Assembly (NCBI RefSeq): GCF_040276085.1
Contig: NZ_JBELOK010000012.1
Location: 30,909 to 94,908 of the forward strand
DNA length: 64,000 bases
Source: Castellaniella sp040276085
GTDB taxonomy: Bacteria; Pseudomonadota; Gammaproteobacteria; Burkholderiales; Burkholderiaceae_B
Direction: 5' to 3'
Of this stretch, positions 27,554-36,762 are shown piece after piece (the stretch's first letter is position 1; each line of letters starts with the position of its first letter). The translations under genes and the position numbers were made by a program. Below the pieces are notes generated by a model. The model saw only the letters and a program-made list of their open reading frames with translations, was not told where the DNA came from and made no database searches.

Positions 27554-28816
27554 GTGGAAACCACTTCTCCTGAGAAACATACCGTCGTAATTATCGGTGC
27601 GGGCACGGGCGGTATTGCCGTTGCCGCAGGCCTGAAACGTCATCGGCCAAACCTGGATATTGCGATTATCGATCCGGCACCCCATCACGATTATCAACCC
27701 GCCTGGACGCTGGTGGGGGGTGGCTCATATCAAGCCGAACGCACCCGTCGTCCATTGGCACGTTGCGTGCCTCGTGGCGTGCAGCTCATCAAGAGTGCCG
27801 CAAGCGTCTTCGACCCGGATGCACAACGGGTTGGCCTGGCAGACGGCCGCTCGGTGGCCTACGACATCCTGATTGTCGCGGCAGGGATCCAGCTGAACTG
27901 GGGTGAAATCAAGGGCCTGGAATCCGCGCTGGGAAAAGACGGCGTCACCAGCAACTATCGTTATGATCTGGCGCCCTATACCTGGGAGCTGGTGCGCAAC
28001 TTTAGTGGCGGAACGGCGATCTTCACGCAACCGGCCGGCCCGGTGAAATGCCCTGGTGCCCCCCAAAAAGCCTTGTATCTGGCCGCCGATCGTTTCCGCC
28101 AGCAAGGTGTTCGTGCGGAAAGCCTGCAGTTTCGCAGTGGCGGCCCGTCCATTTTTGGTGTCGCGCATTATGCAGCGCCGCTTGCCCGGATTCTGGATGC
28201 TTACGATGCGCAGGCCCATTACGGCAGCCGGCTGGTCGAAGTGCGGGGAGCAGAGCGCATTGCCGTGTTTGAATCCACGCAAAACGACCAGACGGTGCGT
28301 GAAGAAGTGGCCTACGACATTCTGCATGTGGTGCCACCCCAAGGCGCACCAGACTTTATCCGCAAAAGCCCATTAGCCAACGACGCCGGCTGGCTGGATG
28401 TCGACAAGAGCACGCTGCGTCACAATCAGTACCCCAATGTGTTTGGGTTGGGCGATTGCACCTCGACGCCCAATAGCAAAACTGCTGCAGCCATCAAAAG
28501 CCAGGCCCCGGTATTGATTCGCAACGTGACCCGCGCACTGGATGGCCAGGAGCCCTCGGAATCCTACGATGGCTACGCCGCTTGTCCGCTTACCACCTCG
28601 GTTGGCAAGGTGCTGCTGGCCGAATTCACATACGGTGGTGTTGTCACACCCAGCCTGCCGCTGGATCCCCGGGTGCCGCGCCGTTTTTACTGGTGGCTCA
28701 AGCGCAGCTTCTTGCCGTGGTTCTACTGGAACCTGCTGCTAAAGGGCAGAAATCTGCCTGCGCTGCACAAGAAGCGTGAATTCCCTGCAAGCGTCACGTC
28801 TCCGGTACAGCCTTAA
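27554..28816 (+). CDS. Sulfide:quinone oxidoreductase-like FAD flavoprotein (mitochondrial/type II SQR-like)
   Basis: About 420 residues. An N-terminal FAD-binding motif VVIIGAGTGGIAVAAGLKRH is followed by APHHDYQPAWTLVGGG, a mid-protein KCPGAPQKALY cysteine motif, GLGDCTSTPNSKTAAA, and ACPLTTSVGKVLLAEFTYGG. The two redox cysteines in KCPGAP and ACPLTT match the type II SQR pattern. The enzyme would oxidise sulfide at the membrane and pass electrons to quinone. The GTG at 27554 is chosen because GAGG lies 5 bases upstream; a TTG at 27518 is in frame. Its position after cysI and the TauE-like gene suggests control of excess sulfide. Confidence 0.87.
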   Translation: METTSPEKHTVVIIGAGTGGIAVAAGLKRHRPNLDIAIIDPAPHHDYQPAWTLVGGGSYQAERTRRPLARCVPRGVQLIKSAASVFDPDAQRVGLADGRSVAYDILIVAAGIQLNWGEIKGLESALGKDGVTSNYRYDLAPYTWELVRNFSGGTAIFTQPAGPVKCPGAPQKALYLAADRFRQQGVRAESLQFRSGGPSIFGVAHYAAPLARILDAYDAQAHYGSRLVEVRGAERIAVFESTQNDQTVREEVAYDILHVVPPQGAPDFIRKSPLANDAGWLDVDKSTLRHNQYPNVFGLGDCTSTPNSKTAAAIKSQAPVLIRNVTRALDGQEPSESYDGYAACPLTTSVGKVLLAEFTYGGVVTPSLPLDPRVPRRFYWWLKRSFLPWFYWNLLLKGRNLPALHKKREFPASVTSPVQP

Positions 28817-28954
28817 GGCTGGGTGGTGCACCCGTATCTCCAGCGCTAAGTTCATCCCTCTTATCGTCATCGGGCACAGCGCGGGCAAGCTTTGGCTGGC
28901 CGGCTCTCAGGCTAGAATAGTTTTCTCTTTTTGCCTTGATCCTTGAGTTTGTCC

Positions 28955-29590
28955 ATGCATGATTATGATGACATCATCCGCCTGCTGAACCAGCAGGGCT
29001 GGGCGGTGGTTGATAACGCCATTGCCACGGATTGGCAAGAGACGCTGCTGTCTTCGGGACAGCAGTTATGGCAGGCGGGCGAGTTCTCGGGCGGCGAAAT
29101 CGGCCGCAGCCAGCATGACACACGCCAGCCGCGGATTCGGGGCGATGCCATCTGCTGGGTACCCCCGGGTTCGGTGCTGGCGGGGCATCCGTTTTTTGCC
29201 TGGATGGCCCAGTTTCGCGCAGTGCTGAATCAGCAATTTGATATGGGCTTGCGCAGCCAGGAGTTTCACTTTGCGCGTTACGACAGTGGTGCCGGCTATC
29301 AAAAGCACATCGACCAGCATCGCGGCAGTGATCATCGCAAGGTGTCTATCGTGCTGTATCTGAATCCTGGCTGGGATGCCGCAAACGGCGGCGAGCTGTG
29401 CCTGTACAACCCTTACGACCCAGACACCGAGATTGCCCGGTTTGCCCCCTTGGCTGGCCGGCTGGCAGTGTTTGTCAGTGGTGTGATGCCGCACCAGGTA
29501 TTGCCCGCCCTGGCCACTCGCTGGAGCCTCACCGGCTGGCTGCGCACGGACGAGATCCGCGACAGCCACGCATCAGGTTTGCGGCGCTAG
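28955..29590 (+). CDS. 2-oxoglutarate/Fe(II)-dependent oxygenase (2OG-FeII_Oxy superfamily)
   Basis: A 211-residue single-domain oxygenase. The iron ligands are visible as H and D in YQKHIDQHR and the distal H in MPHQVLPA, and the 2-oxoglutarate-binding arginine is in TRWSLTGW. The ATG at 28955 is preferred to a TTG 12 bases upstream. A -10-like TAGAAT lies near 28913. The substrate is unknown. The last 18 bases overlap the convergent MFS gene. Confidence 0.88.
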   Translation: MHDYDDIIRLLNQQGWAVVDNAIATDWQETLLSSGQQLWQAGEFSGGEIGRSQHDTRQPRIRGDAICWVPPGSVLAGHPFFAWMAQFRAVLNQQFDMGLRSQEFHFARYDSGAGYQKHIDQHRGSDHRKVSIVLYLNPGWDAANGGELCLYNPYDPDTEIARFAPLAGRLAVFVSGVMPHQVLPALATRWSLTGWLRTDEIRDSHASGLRR

Positions 29591-30751
29591 CTGACGGCGG
29601 TCGTGCAGCCAGAGCCAGGCCAGGGCCAGAGCCACCAGCAGCAGGCAGGGCAGGGCGCCGATGTTCAGCCAGGCCCACCCACTGGTGGTGGCCACGGCGC
29701 CCGAGGTAAACGAGGTAACAGCCATGGTGATGAATACCCAGAAATTGAGGGCTCCCTGGGCGCGGTCTTTTTCTTCGGGGCGGTAGCCGCGGATGGCCAG
29801 CGTGGTGCTGCCGGTAAACAGGAAGTTCCAGCCCACGCCCAGCAAAATAAGGGCGGCCATGAAGTGCGCCATGGTGGTGCCCGAGAGCGCCACGACCACG
29901 CAGGCAACCATCACCAGAACGCCGGCGCCCATGACTTCAAGCACGCCAAAGCGGCGGATCAAGTGTCCGGTGAAAAACCCTGGAGCGTACATGCCGATGA
30001 CGTGCCACTCGAGCACCATGGCAATATGCCCAAACTGAAATTGGTGGACATCCATCACAAGCGGCGTGGCAGCCATCAGGAGATTCATGACCCCGTAGCT
30101 GATGGCTGCAGCCAGGGTAGCCACAAAAAATACGGGTTGGCGCATGATCTGGCCCATGGGCCGGCCTTTGGCCATCTGCCGCGTGTGGGCGGGTTCGGGT
30201 GGAAACTTGATCAGGGCCATCACGCCCATCGACAGCAGTGCCACCACGGACAGGGCCAGGTAGGCCCCCACAAAGGGCACGGACAGCGCCGCGCGTGTCC
30301 AGTTGGCCAGATTGGGCCCGACGATGCCGCCCAGCAGGCCACCGGCCAGCACCAGCGAGACGGCCTTTTCGTGCCAGGCCGGGTGGGTGAGCTCGGTGGC
30401 GGCAAAGCGGTACAGCTGGCCATTGGCGTTGTAATAGCCCGCCACCACAGTGGCCAGGATCAACAGCCAGAATGAGTCGTTTTGCGCAGCCACTGCTGCC
30501 AGCAGGGCAGAGCCCAACGCCACCACCAGACCAATCTGAAACGAGCCCCGACGGCCAAACCGGCTTTGCGTGCGGGCAACCAGGGGGGCGGCCATGGCTC
30601 CACCCACCACGTACGCCATGATGGGCAGGGTTGCCATCCAGGGGAAGGGCGCAAGCGCCAGCCCCACCAGACCGTTGATGGCAATGAAAGTGACGTTATT
30701 GATTAAAAACAGCCCCTGACAGAAAGCGAGGAGCAGCAGGTTGCGGTTCAT
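29573..30751 (-). CDS. Major facilitator superfamily transporter
   Basis: A 392-residue, about 12-helix inner-membrane carrier (first helix near LLLLAFCQGLFLINNVTFIA; cytoplasmic loop RTQSRFGRRGS after helix 2, the classical MFS loop 2-3 charge pattern). It resembles unassigned drug or metabolite exporters; nothing in the sequence identifies the substrate. It starts 70 bases after metY on the same strand, separated by two hairpins. Confidence 0.88.
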   Translation of the reverse strand: MNRNLLLLAFCQGLFLINNVTFIAINGLVGLALAPFPWMATLPIMAYVVGGAMAAPLVARTQSRFGRRGSFQIGLVVALGSALLAAVAAQNDSFWLLILATVVAGYYNANGQLYRFAATELTHPAWHEKAVSLVLAGGLLGGIVGPNLANWTRAALSVPFVGAYLALSVVALLSMGVMALIKFPPEPAHTRQMAKGRPMGQIMRQPVFFVATLAAAISYGVMNLLMAATPLVMDVHQFQFGHIAMVLEWHVIGMYAPGFFTGHLIRRFGVLEVMGAGVLVMVACVVVALSGTTMAHFMAALILLGVGWNFLFTGSTTLAIRGYRPEEKDRAQGALNFWVFITMAVTSFTSGAVATTSGWAWLNIGALPCLLLVALALAWLWLHDRRQLAPQT

Positions 30752-30775
30752 GCGGGCGTATCCCAGGGCATGGAT

Positions 30776-30818
30776 GGCTGCCCGCTGACGTGCGGGCAGC
30801 CGTAAACCTGCAGTTTAC
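30776..30818 (-). terminator. Tandem hairpins between metY and the MFS gene
   Basis: Two adjacent perfect inverted repeats lie just after the metY stop: GTAAAC/GTTTAC at 30802-30818 and a 10-bp stem GGCTGCCCGC/GCGGGCAGCC at 30776-30801. There is no T-run, so they may attenuate or mark an mRNA 3' end without being a canonical terminator. Confidence 0.4.
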
Positions 30819-30821
30819 CGG

Positions 30822-32093
30822 TTATGCGGCATCCAGTGCCTGGTTGACATCGGCGATCAGGTCGTCAATGTGTTCGATGCCCACGCACAGACGAACGAGG
30901 TCGGTGCTGACGCCGGCCGTTTTAAGCTCTTCTTCGTTCAGTTGGCGGTGTGTGGTAGTGGCAGGGTGGCATGCCAGGGTTTTGGCGTCGCCGATATTTA
31001 CCAGGCGCTTGATCAGCTGCAGCTTGTCCATGAACCGGGTGCAGGCCTCGATCCCGCCCTTGACGCCAAAACTGAACAACGAGGATGGAATTCCGCCATC
31101 GATGTACTTTTGCGCCAGCGCGTAATCGGGGTTGTCTTTGAGGCCGGCAAAATTGACCCAGCCCACCTTGGGATGCTGCTTGAGATGTTGAGCCAGCGTC
31201 AGGGCGTTTGAGCAGTGGCGCTCCATGCGCAAGCCCAGGGTTTCGATACCCTGCAAAATCAGGAACGCATTAAATGGCGAAATCGCCCCGCCGGTGTTGC
31301 GCAAGGCCACGGTACGTGCCCGGCCGGCAAACGGTACGGCGGCGAAATCATCGGCATACACCACGCCGTGGTAGGCGGGCTCTGGCTGGTTGAATTGTGC
31401 AAACCGTGGGTTGTTTTTCCAGGGAAACGTGCCGGCGTCGATCAGGATGCCGCCGATGCTGGTGCCATGGCCGCCCAGGTATTTGGTGAGCGCGTGGATG
31501 ACAATGTCGGCGCCGTGTTCGATAGGACGGCACAGGGCGGGGGTGGGTACGGTGTTGTCTACCGCCAGAGGGATGCCTTTGGCGTGTGCGATCTTGGCCA
31601 GGGCTGAGATATCAACCACATTGCCTGCTGGATTGCCCACTGATTCGCAGTACACCAGGCGGGTGCGGTCGTCGATTGCCTTGGCAAAGGCGTCGGGGTC
31701 GCGACCATCCACCAGGCGGGCCTCGATGCCAAGGTCTTTAAGCGTGTGGCGCAAGAAGGTGTAGGTGCCGCCATATACCTGGCTGGTGGCAATGATGTTG
31801 TCGCCGGCCTTGGCCACGGTAAGCACGCAGGCCGTAATGGCTGCCATGCCCGAGGCAAATGCCAGACCTGCAGCGCCGCCCTCCAGTTGGGCGACCCGGT
31901 TTTCGAGGACGTCAGTGGTGGGGTTCTGGATGCGCGTATAAATATTGCCGGGTACCTTGAGATCAAACAGATCGGCACCATGCTGCGTGTCGTCAAAGTA
32001 ATAGCTGGTGGTTTGGTAAATAGGCACAGCCACCGAATGGGTTTCGGGGTCGCCCGCAAAGCCGCCGTGCACGGCGATGGTGTCGCGTTTCAT
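30822..32093 (-). CDS. metY: O-acetylhomoserine aminocarboxypropyltransferase (O-acetylhomoserine sulfhydrylase)
   Basis: A 423-residue PLP enzyme of the Cys/Met metabolism family, about the length of MetY. It makes homocysteine from O-acetylhomoserine and sulfide. The PLP lysine lies in HALTKYLGGHGTSIGG, and VYGGTYTFLRHTLKD and YCESVGNPAGNVVD are family segments. The ATG at 32093 has GGAG about 7 bases upstream; the 13 residues before it in the open frame do not look like MetY. Together with the cys genes it can complete assimilation of sulfate into methionine. Confidence 0.94.
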   Translation of the reverse strand: MKRDTIAVHGGFAGDPETHSVAVPIYQTTSYYFDDTQHGADLFDLKVPGNIYTRIQNPTTDVLENRVAQLEGGAAGLAFASGMAAITACVLTVAKAGDNIIATSQVYGGTYTFLRHTLKDLGIEARLVDGRDPDAFAKAIDDRTRLVYCESVGNPAGNVVDISALAKIAHAKGIPLAVDNTVPTPALCRPIEHGADIVIHALTKYLGGHGTSIGGILIDAGTFPWKNNPRFAQFNQPEPAYHGVVYADDFAAVPFAGRARTVALRNTGGAISPFNAFLILQGIETLGLRMERHCSNALTLAQHLKQHPKVGWVNFAGLKDNPDYALAQKYIDGGIPSSLFSFGVKGGIEACTRFMDKLQLIKRLVNIGDAKTLACHPATTTHRQLNEEELKTAGVSTDLVRLCVGIEHIDDLIADVNQALDAA

Positions 32094-32278
32094 GCTGTCT
32101 CCAAAGTCTGGGGGTCTGGTGCATTGTGTCATAGCTTCCCCGGCCTGTGCTATGCACGGATCGGTATGACACTATAAGGACAGGGTATTAAACTGGGCGT
32201 TTGATGTTTTCCGAGACAAGACATGAGTGCCGATATCGCCCCCCTGATGTTGCTGGCAATCCAGGCAGGCAATTGCTG

Positions 32279-33187
32279 ATGGGCGCTTGGTTACTATCCT
32301 GGCGCCAGCAGATTGCATTGCACAAGGGGCCTGCAATAGGCCTGTTGGTGGCGTTGCTGGCCATTGCGTGGTTGCTGCTGGATAGCGGGATCCAATCCTT
32401 TGCGGGCCACAATCGGGATTACCTGATGTATGCCCTGGTGGGGGGCACGGCAGGCTTTGGGGCCACTGCGCTGGGTGCCTTGCTGGCGCTGGCGCTGCAC
32501 CGGGTGGACGATCGTGCGCAGGATGGCATGCTGGGCTTTGCTGCCGGGATGATGCTGGCAGCGGCTTCTTTTTCGCTGATTTTGCCCGGCCTGGCCGCGG
32601 CCCAGAATCTGTTGGCCAGTGCCAGTGGTGCTGCCGCCATTGTGGTGTTGGGCCTGGGCTTGGGTGTGCTGTTGATGCTGGGGCTGGATTACTTTACCCC
32701 GCATCGTCACGAAACCACAGGCTCTCATGGCCCTGCCACTGATCGTATCAGCGGCGTCTGGCTGTTTGTTCTGGCCATTATTTTGCACAACCTGCCCGAA
32801 GGCATGGCCATTGGCGTGGGTTTTGCGCAGGGCGACCTCTCGGTGGGTTTGCCCTTAACCTCTGCCATCGCGATTCAGGATATTCCCGAGGGTCTGGCGG
32901 TGGCGCTGGCCTTGCGTGCAATCGGTTTGCGTCCGGGCATTGCGGTGGCTGTGGCCGTGGCTTCAGGCCTGATGGAGCCCCTGGGTGCGCTGATGGGCGT
33001 TGGCATCGCCAGCGGCTTGCCCATTGCATACCCCATCAGCCTGGGGATTGCCGCGGGTGCCATGATTTTCGTGGTGTCGCACGAGGTCATCCCCGAGACG
33101 CACCGCAACGGCCATGAAACCGTTGCAACCGTGGGTTTGATGGCTGGATTTGCCGTGATGCTGTTTCTGGACACTGCCCTGGGCTAG
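32279..33187 (+). CDS. ZIP-family divalent metal transporter (ZupT-like)
   Basis: About 302 residues from the ATG at 32279 (AGG 9 bases upstream); starts at 32204 or 32201 are possible. It is an eight-helix inner-membrane ZIP transporter with the metal-site motifs HNLPEGMAIGVGF in helix IV and IQDIPEGLAVALA in helix V, and a histidine-bearing loop (TPHRHETTGSHG). It likely imports Zn2+, Mn2+ or Fe2+ into the cytoplasm. It is divergent from metY and converges with the esterase gene. Confidence 0.9.
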   Translation: MGAWLLSWRQQIALHKGPAIGLLVALLAIAWLLLDSGIQSFAGHNRDYLMYALVGGTAGFGATALGALLALALHRVDDRAQDGMLGFAAGMMLAAASFSLILPGLAAAQNLLASASGAAAIVVLGLGLGVLLMLGLDYFTPHRHETTGSHGPATDRISGVWLFVLAIILHNLPEGMAIGVGFAQGDLSVGLPLTSAIAIQDIPEGLAVALALRAIGLRPGIAVAVAVASGLMEPLGALMGVGIASGLPIAYPISLGIAAGAMIFVVSHEVIPETHRNGHETVATVGLMAGFAVMLFLDTALG

Positions 33188-33205
33188 CCACGTGGGCGCT
33201 TGCCC

Positions 33206-33955
33206 TTAATGCAAGGTCTTGGGGGGCGGATCGCCCACATCCTCGGGGGCGTTGGCGCTGTATTCATCAATGCGCAGATCGGGCGCACCCTGAGCGTCTT
33301 CCCAGCTGCGCAGCGGGATGCAGGTTTGCAGGCGTACCACCGCCTGGTGGATCAGGGCTGCGTGCAGCTCGTGGCCTACGTTAGAGGCAATATCCAGGGT
33401 GACGTCGCCCTCGAGCTCGGCCAACCGTGCGTGCACCTGGTGGGCTTGGCTGGCTGGGGCAATGGTATCGGCGGCGCCATGCAGCAGATGCAGCGTCACC
33501 GTATGTGGGATGCTTTCGGGCAAGGAAGCAAACCGGGTTGAAAACAGCAATGCCCGTCCGGCCAGGCGAGGCACGGTAGAGACAGCCTCCAGTGCCACGG
33601 CGGCCCCTTCCGAGAAGCCCACCACTGCAGTTTGCTCGCCGCTGACGCCGTGCTGTTGCTGCCAGTTTGTGATCTCTTGGGCCAGGGACGCGCCCGCCTG
33701 GGCAATCAGCTCGACGTATTGGTGTGCGGTTGGTGTGCTGCTGGCAATCCAGCGGCGCTTTTCGGTTGTCCCAAACGGCCCGTAAGGCTGGATGATGGCC
33801 GATGAGGGAAACGCCTGGCGCAAAGCCGCGACCAGTTGCAAAACCTGAGCCGGGTCGGCCGCCTCGCCATGCAGCACCACAAACAACTGGGCGGGCGGGG
33901 CGTTTGTTGGAATAATGGACAGCGGGTCTGGCCGCTGAGTGTCGTAATCTGACAT
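33206..33955 (-). CDS. Alpha/beta-hydrolase esterase (phospholipase/carboxylesterase, YpfH-like)
   Basis: A 249-residue serine hydrolase. The nucleophile elbow is VVGFSEGAAVALE (GFSEG in place of the commoner GFSQG), with an oxyanion region LFVVLHGEAADPAQV, an acid residue near LHGAADTIAP and a histidine near NVGHELHAAL. About 30 acidic residues follow the catalytic domain. It lies 12 bases after the EamA transporter on the same strand. The substrate is unknown. Confidence 0.87.
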   Translation of the reverse strand: MSDYDTQRPDPLSIIPTNAPPAQLFVVLHGEAADPAQVLQLVAALRQAFPSSAIIQPYGPFGTTEKRRWIASSTPTAHQYVELIAQAGASLAQEITNWQQQHGVSGEQTAVVGFSEGAAVALEAVSTVPRLAGRALLFSTRFASLPESIPHTVTLHLLHGAADTIAPASQAHQVHARLAELEGDVTLDIASNVGHELHAALIHQAVVRLQTCIPLRSWEDAQGAPDLRIDEYSANAPEDVGDPPPKTLH

Positions 33956-33967
33956 GGAAGGCCTCCG

Positions 33968-34834
33968 TCAAGGGCGTCGCAACAGAACTGCGCTGATGGC
34001 AATCACCACACAGACAATGGCCAAGCCATCTTGCCAGCTGGGCCATTCGCCAATCAGCATGCTGCCCAGGATGCCGACAATCGGCACGGCCGTGATGCTC
34101 ATGGCGCTGGTAGAGGCCGGCAAGGCGCGGGCCATGGCAAACCAGATCACCTGAGCAGCGCCGTAATTAAGCAATATCGACCACAGCAACACACCGGCAG
34201 TGGTAGAGCTGAAATGCCACTGTGGTGCAGGTTCTATTGTCCATGCTAACAGCAGCAAGGCAATCGATGACAAGCCCAGCATCCAGATCACCAGGGTTTC
34301 AGGGGCCAGGTTCAGGCGGGCTCTTTGCATCCACACAGTACCCAATGCCCAGCAAAATGCGGCACCTTGCATCCAGACGATCCCCACCGGGCTGCCCGCC
34401 AGGGCATGAACCTCGTGCCAGAGCAAAAGCGCAATGGCAATCAGTACCGCCGTGACCGCCAACGCCAGCCGGGCAGTAAAGCGCTCGCCGTAAAACAGCA
34501 CGGCCAGCAGCACGGTAAAAACCGGCATCGTAAAGCCCAGAATCGCCGCACGCCCCGCAGGCAGATGGTCGACACCGATGATTGACAGACCATGCCAGCC
34601 CAGCACATTGGGCAGCCCCAGCACGATGACGCTGCGCCATTGCGCAGCGCCGCGAGGCAACAGCGGCAAGCCCTGGCGCCAGTAGTACAGCAGCAACACC
34701 AGCGCACCGCCACCCATGGTGATGGCGCGAAACCACAGGGGGCTCCATTCGCGCAGCCCCAGTTTCATCACCGGCCAGTTCAGGCCCCACATCAGGGTAA
34801 GCAGCACAAGACCGATCAGTTGACGCGCGTTCAC
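33968..34834 (-). CDS. EamA-family (DMT superfamily) transporter
   Basis: A ten-helix membrane carrier of about 288 residues made of two EamA repeats (first: LIGLVLLTLMWGLNWPVMKLGL). I choose the GTG at 34834 (VNARQLIGL), because the open frame to 35008 would add 58 non-membrane residues and run over the divergent queG gene. No strong ribosome-binding site is visible. It is a probable metabolite or amino-acid exporter, upstream of the esterase gene. Confidence 0.85.
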   Translation of the reverse strand: MNARQLIGLVLLTLMWGLNWPVMKLGLREWSPLWFRAITMGGGALVLLLYYWRQGLPLLPRGAAQWRSVIVLGLPNVLGWHGLSIIGVDHLPAGRAAILGFTMPVFTVLLAVLFYGERFTARLALAVTAVLIAIALLLWHEVHALAGSPVGIVWMQGAAFCWALGTVWMQRARLNLAPETLVIWMLGLSSIALLLLAWTIEPAPQWHFSSTTAGVLLWSILLNYGAAQVIWFAMARALPASTSAMSITAVPIVGILGSMLIGEWPSWQDGLAIVCVVIAISAVLLRRP

Positions 34835-34867
34835 GGGAGTGACCAGAAAAAGAGGGTGGGTCGGAAT

Positions 34868-34896
34868 CTTAGCATTGGCAGGGCGGCCACTATAAT
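34868..34896 (+). promoter_or_regulatory. Candidate leaderless promoter of queG
   Basis: A perfect -10 hexamer TATAAT lies at 34891-34896, only 6 bases before the queG ATG at 34903. The predicted transcription start is therefore at or next to the start codon. The -35 region (CTTAGC, 17 bases upstream) is poor. No Shine-Dalgarno sequence precedes the ATG. Confidence 0.5.
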
Positions 34897-34902
34897 CCGG
34901 TG

Positions 34903-35988
34903 ATGGATGACCGTCGTCAATGGATGCAGCAAATACAGGCCTGGGCGCAAGAGCTGGGTTTTTCCCGGATCGGTGTCTCGGGGGTGGATCTGTCGTCAGC
35001 CGAGCCACGCTTGCTGCAGTGGTTGGCCCAAGGCTACCACGGCAACCTGCACTACATGGAAAAACACGGCCTTATGCGTGCGCGCCCCGCCGAGCTCGTG
35101 CCCGGCACGGTCAGCGTCATCACGGCGCGCATGCCCTATTTGCCGCGCAGCACCTCTCCCGATTGGCAAGCCCTCGAACGCGCCCGGCTGGACCAGCCCA
35201 CTGAGGGCGTGGTGTCGCTGTACGCCCGTGGGCGGGATTATCACAAAGTGGTGCGCGGACGGCTGCGCAAACTGTGTGACCGCATCGAAACCCTGGTGGG
35301 GCCGTTTGGCTATCGCGTGTTTTCGGATTCGGCGCCTGTCCTTGAAAAGGAACTGGCCAGTCGCAGTGGTCAGGGCTGGCGGGGCAAGCATTCGATGGTG
35401 CTGTCGCGCGAGGGCGGATCGATGTTCTTCCTGGGCGAAATCTTTGTGGATTTTGCACTTGAACCCACCGAGCCGGTTACCGACCACTGCGGCACCTGCA
35501 CGGCCTGCATCGATGTCTGTCCCACCGGGGCGATCATCGCCCCAGGGGTTGTGGATGCGCGCCGCTGCATTTCGTATCTCACCATCGAAAACCACGGCCC
35601 TATCCCCGAAGACCTGCGTCCGCTGATGGGCAATCACATCTTTGGCTGCGACGACTGCCAGACCATTTGCCCCTGGAATAAATACGCGCAAACCACCGAG
35701 GTGCCCGATTTTGATGAGCGCTCGCCATTGGTGGGCCAGCAACTGGTGGATTTGTTTTCCTGGGACGAAGAGACGTTTCTGAAGCGCACCGAAGGTGGGC
35801 CCATCCGGCGCATCAATCATGAGCGTTGGCTGCGCAATATTGCAGTGGCGCTAGGCAATGCCTTGCGTGAGGCCAATGCCGAACAGGCCCCCGGGATCCG
35901 CGCCGCTTTGCAACGTCGTGCGGATCATGAGAGTGCGATGGTGCGCGAGCATGTGGCCTGGGCCCTGGCGCAGGACCACCTTGAGTAA
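34903..35988 (+). CDS. queG: Epoxyqueuosine reductase
   Basis: A 361-residue cobalamin and iron-sulfur enzyme for the last step of queuosine synthesis in tRNA. The two [4Fe-4S] clusters are marked by CGTCTACIDVCPTGAI and CDDCQTICPWNK. The N-terminal domain (DUF1730-like, LQWLAQGYHGNLHYMEKH) and a C-terminal HEAT-like repeat region are present. A GTG one codon earlier also fits. The promoter seems to leave no leader (see 34868-34896). Confidence 0.95.
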   Translation: MDDRRQWMQQIQAWAQELGFSRIGVSGVDLSSAEPRLLQWLAQGYHGNLHYMEKHGLMRARPAELVPGTVSVITARMPYLPRSTSPDWQALERARLDQPTEGVVSLYARGRDYHKVVRGRLRKLCDRIETLVGPFGYRVFSDSAPVLEKELASRSGQGWRGKHSMVLSREGGSMFFLGEIFVDFALEPTEPVTDHCGTCTACIDVCPTGAIIAPGVVDARRCISYLTIENHGPIPEDLRPLMGNHIFGCDDCQTICPWNKYAQTTEVPDFDERSPLVGQQLVDLFSWDEETFLKRTEGGPIRRINHERWLRNIAVALGNALREANAEQAPGIRAALQRRADHESAMVREHVAWALAQDHLE

Positions 35989-36048
35989 GAGAGCGGATGG
36001 TTGCTTGGTGTTGTTATCTTGGACCGTGCAATTTGGTTAGTGGGCCTT

Positions 36049-36762
36049 TTACCAGTTGGCAGTAGAAAACTGCATCGACTCGGACTCTCTGCGAAGTGTG
36101 ACTTCTTTTGGCGATACCGCCAAATACCAGGTTTGTTGCCGGGCATGTGGGTGGCGTGCAGCAAAGCCTGCGGGTGTCAGCAAGGCCAGGCACCAGGAAG
36201 GGTGTGGGCTTCGTACTGATCGGTACAGAATGCCACCAACCTGAGCCTGGCGGGCCACACGGGCAAACTGCTGTGTAGGCCCGTAATCTGTGGGGTGCTG
36301 CCAGATGGCGGCGTCCTTATCGAATGGCGGGCGTTGCAGATCAACTGCCTGGGTGTCTATGTCTACCCGGAAAGCAGTATGTGCCACGGGGTCAAGGCGT
36401 TCGAGATCGGTCGCATCCTGCAGAAATTTCCAGCGCCAGTAGCCTAGTTCGGCCCCTGCTGTTTGCACAGATTGTGCACCGTAAAAAACACCCGGGTCAG
36501 TGGCGGCACGAAACCTGGAGCCTGACCTTTTTGGCGTATATCTAAAGGGAGTGGCCAGCAAGTAGTGCAGCCCTGCGGTTTCTTTGGGTTGCACGGGTTT
36601 GCTTGATTCGAGCAGGGACTCGAGCAGATCTTGCTCGTCGCGATCGTCGACCAGTTTCATGGTGGCCGCGATGTGTTGCGATTCGACTATGCGCCAGGCC
36701 CAGCCGCGCCAGGCAAATGCCTCAGGCGAGACCGCGGGAGGCGTCCAGGTAGTGAACGACAC
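36049..36762 (-). CDS. RES-domain toxin of a Xre/RES toxin-antitoxin pair
   Basis: About 237 residues from the GTG at 36762, which overlaps the antitoxin stop region by 41 bases; the frame is open to 37032, but that part lies over the antitoxin. The RES domain is clear: WRIVESQHIAATMKLVDD, then YLLATPFRYTP, SGSRFR and PGVFYGAQSV, with the conserved Arg, Glu (GAELGYWR) and Ser. In studied RES toxins the enzyme breaks down or modifies NAD+; this is known for the family and not shown here. It converges with queG 60 bases away. Confidence 0.9.
   Translation of the reverse strand: MSFTTWTPPAVSPEAFAWRGWAWRIVESQHIAATMKLVDDRDEQDLLESLLESSKPVQPKETAGLHYLLATPFRYTPKRSGSRFRAATDPGVFYGAQSVQTAGAELGYWRWKFLQDATDLERLDPVAHTAFRVDIDTQAVDLQRPPFDKDAAIWQHPTDYGPTQQFARVARQAQVGGILYRSVRSPHPSWCLALLTPAGFAARHPHARQQTWYLAVSPKEVTLRRESESMQFSTANW

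Noticed and set aside
32094..32278. Possible SAM-responsive riboswitch upstream of metY
   Set aside because: I could not find a pseudoknot or the conserved core of a SAM-II or other SAM class; the leader is short and unremarkable.
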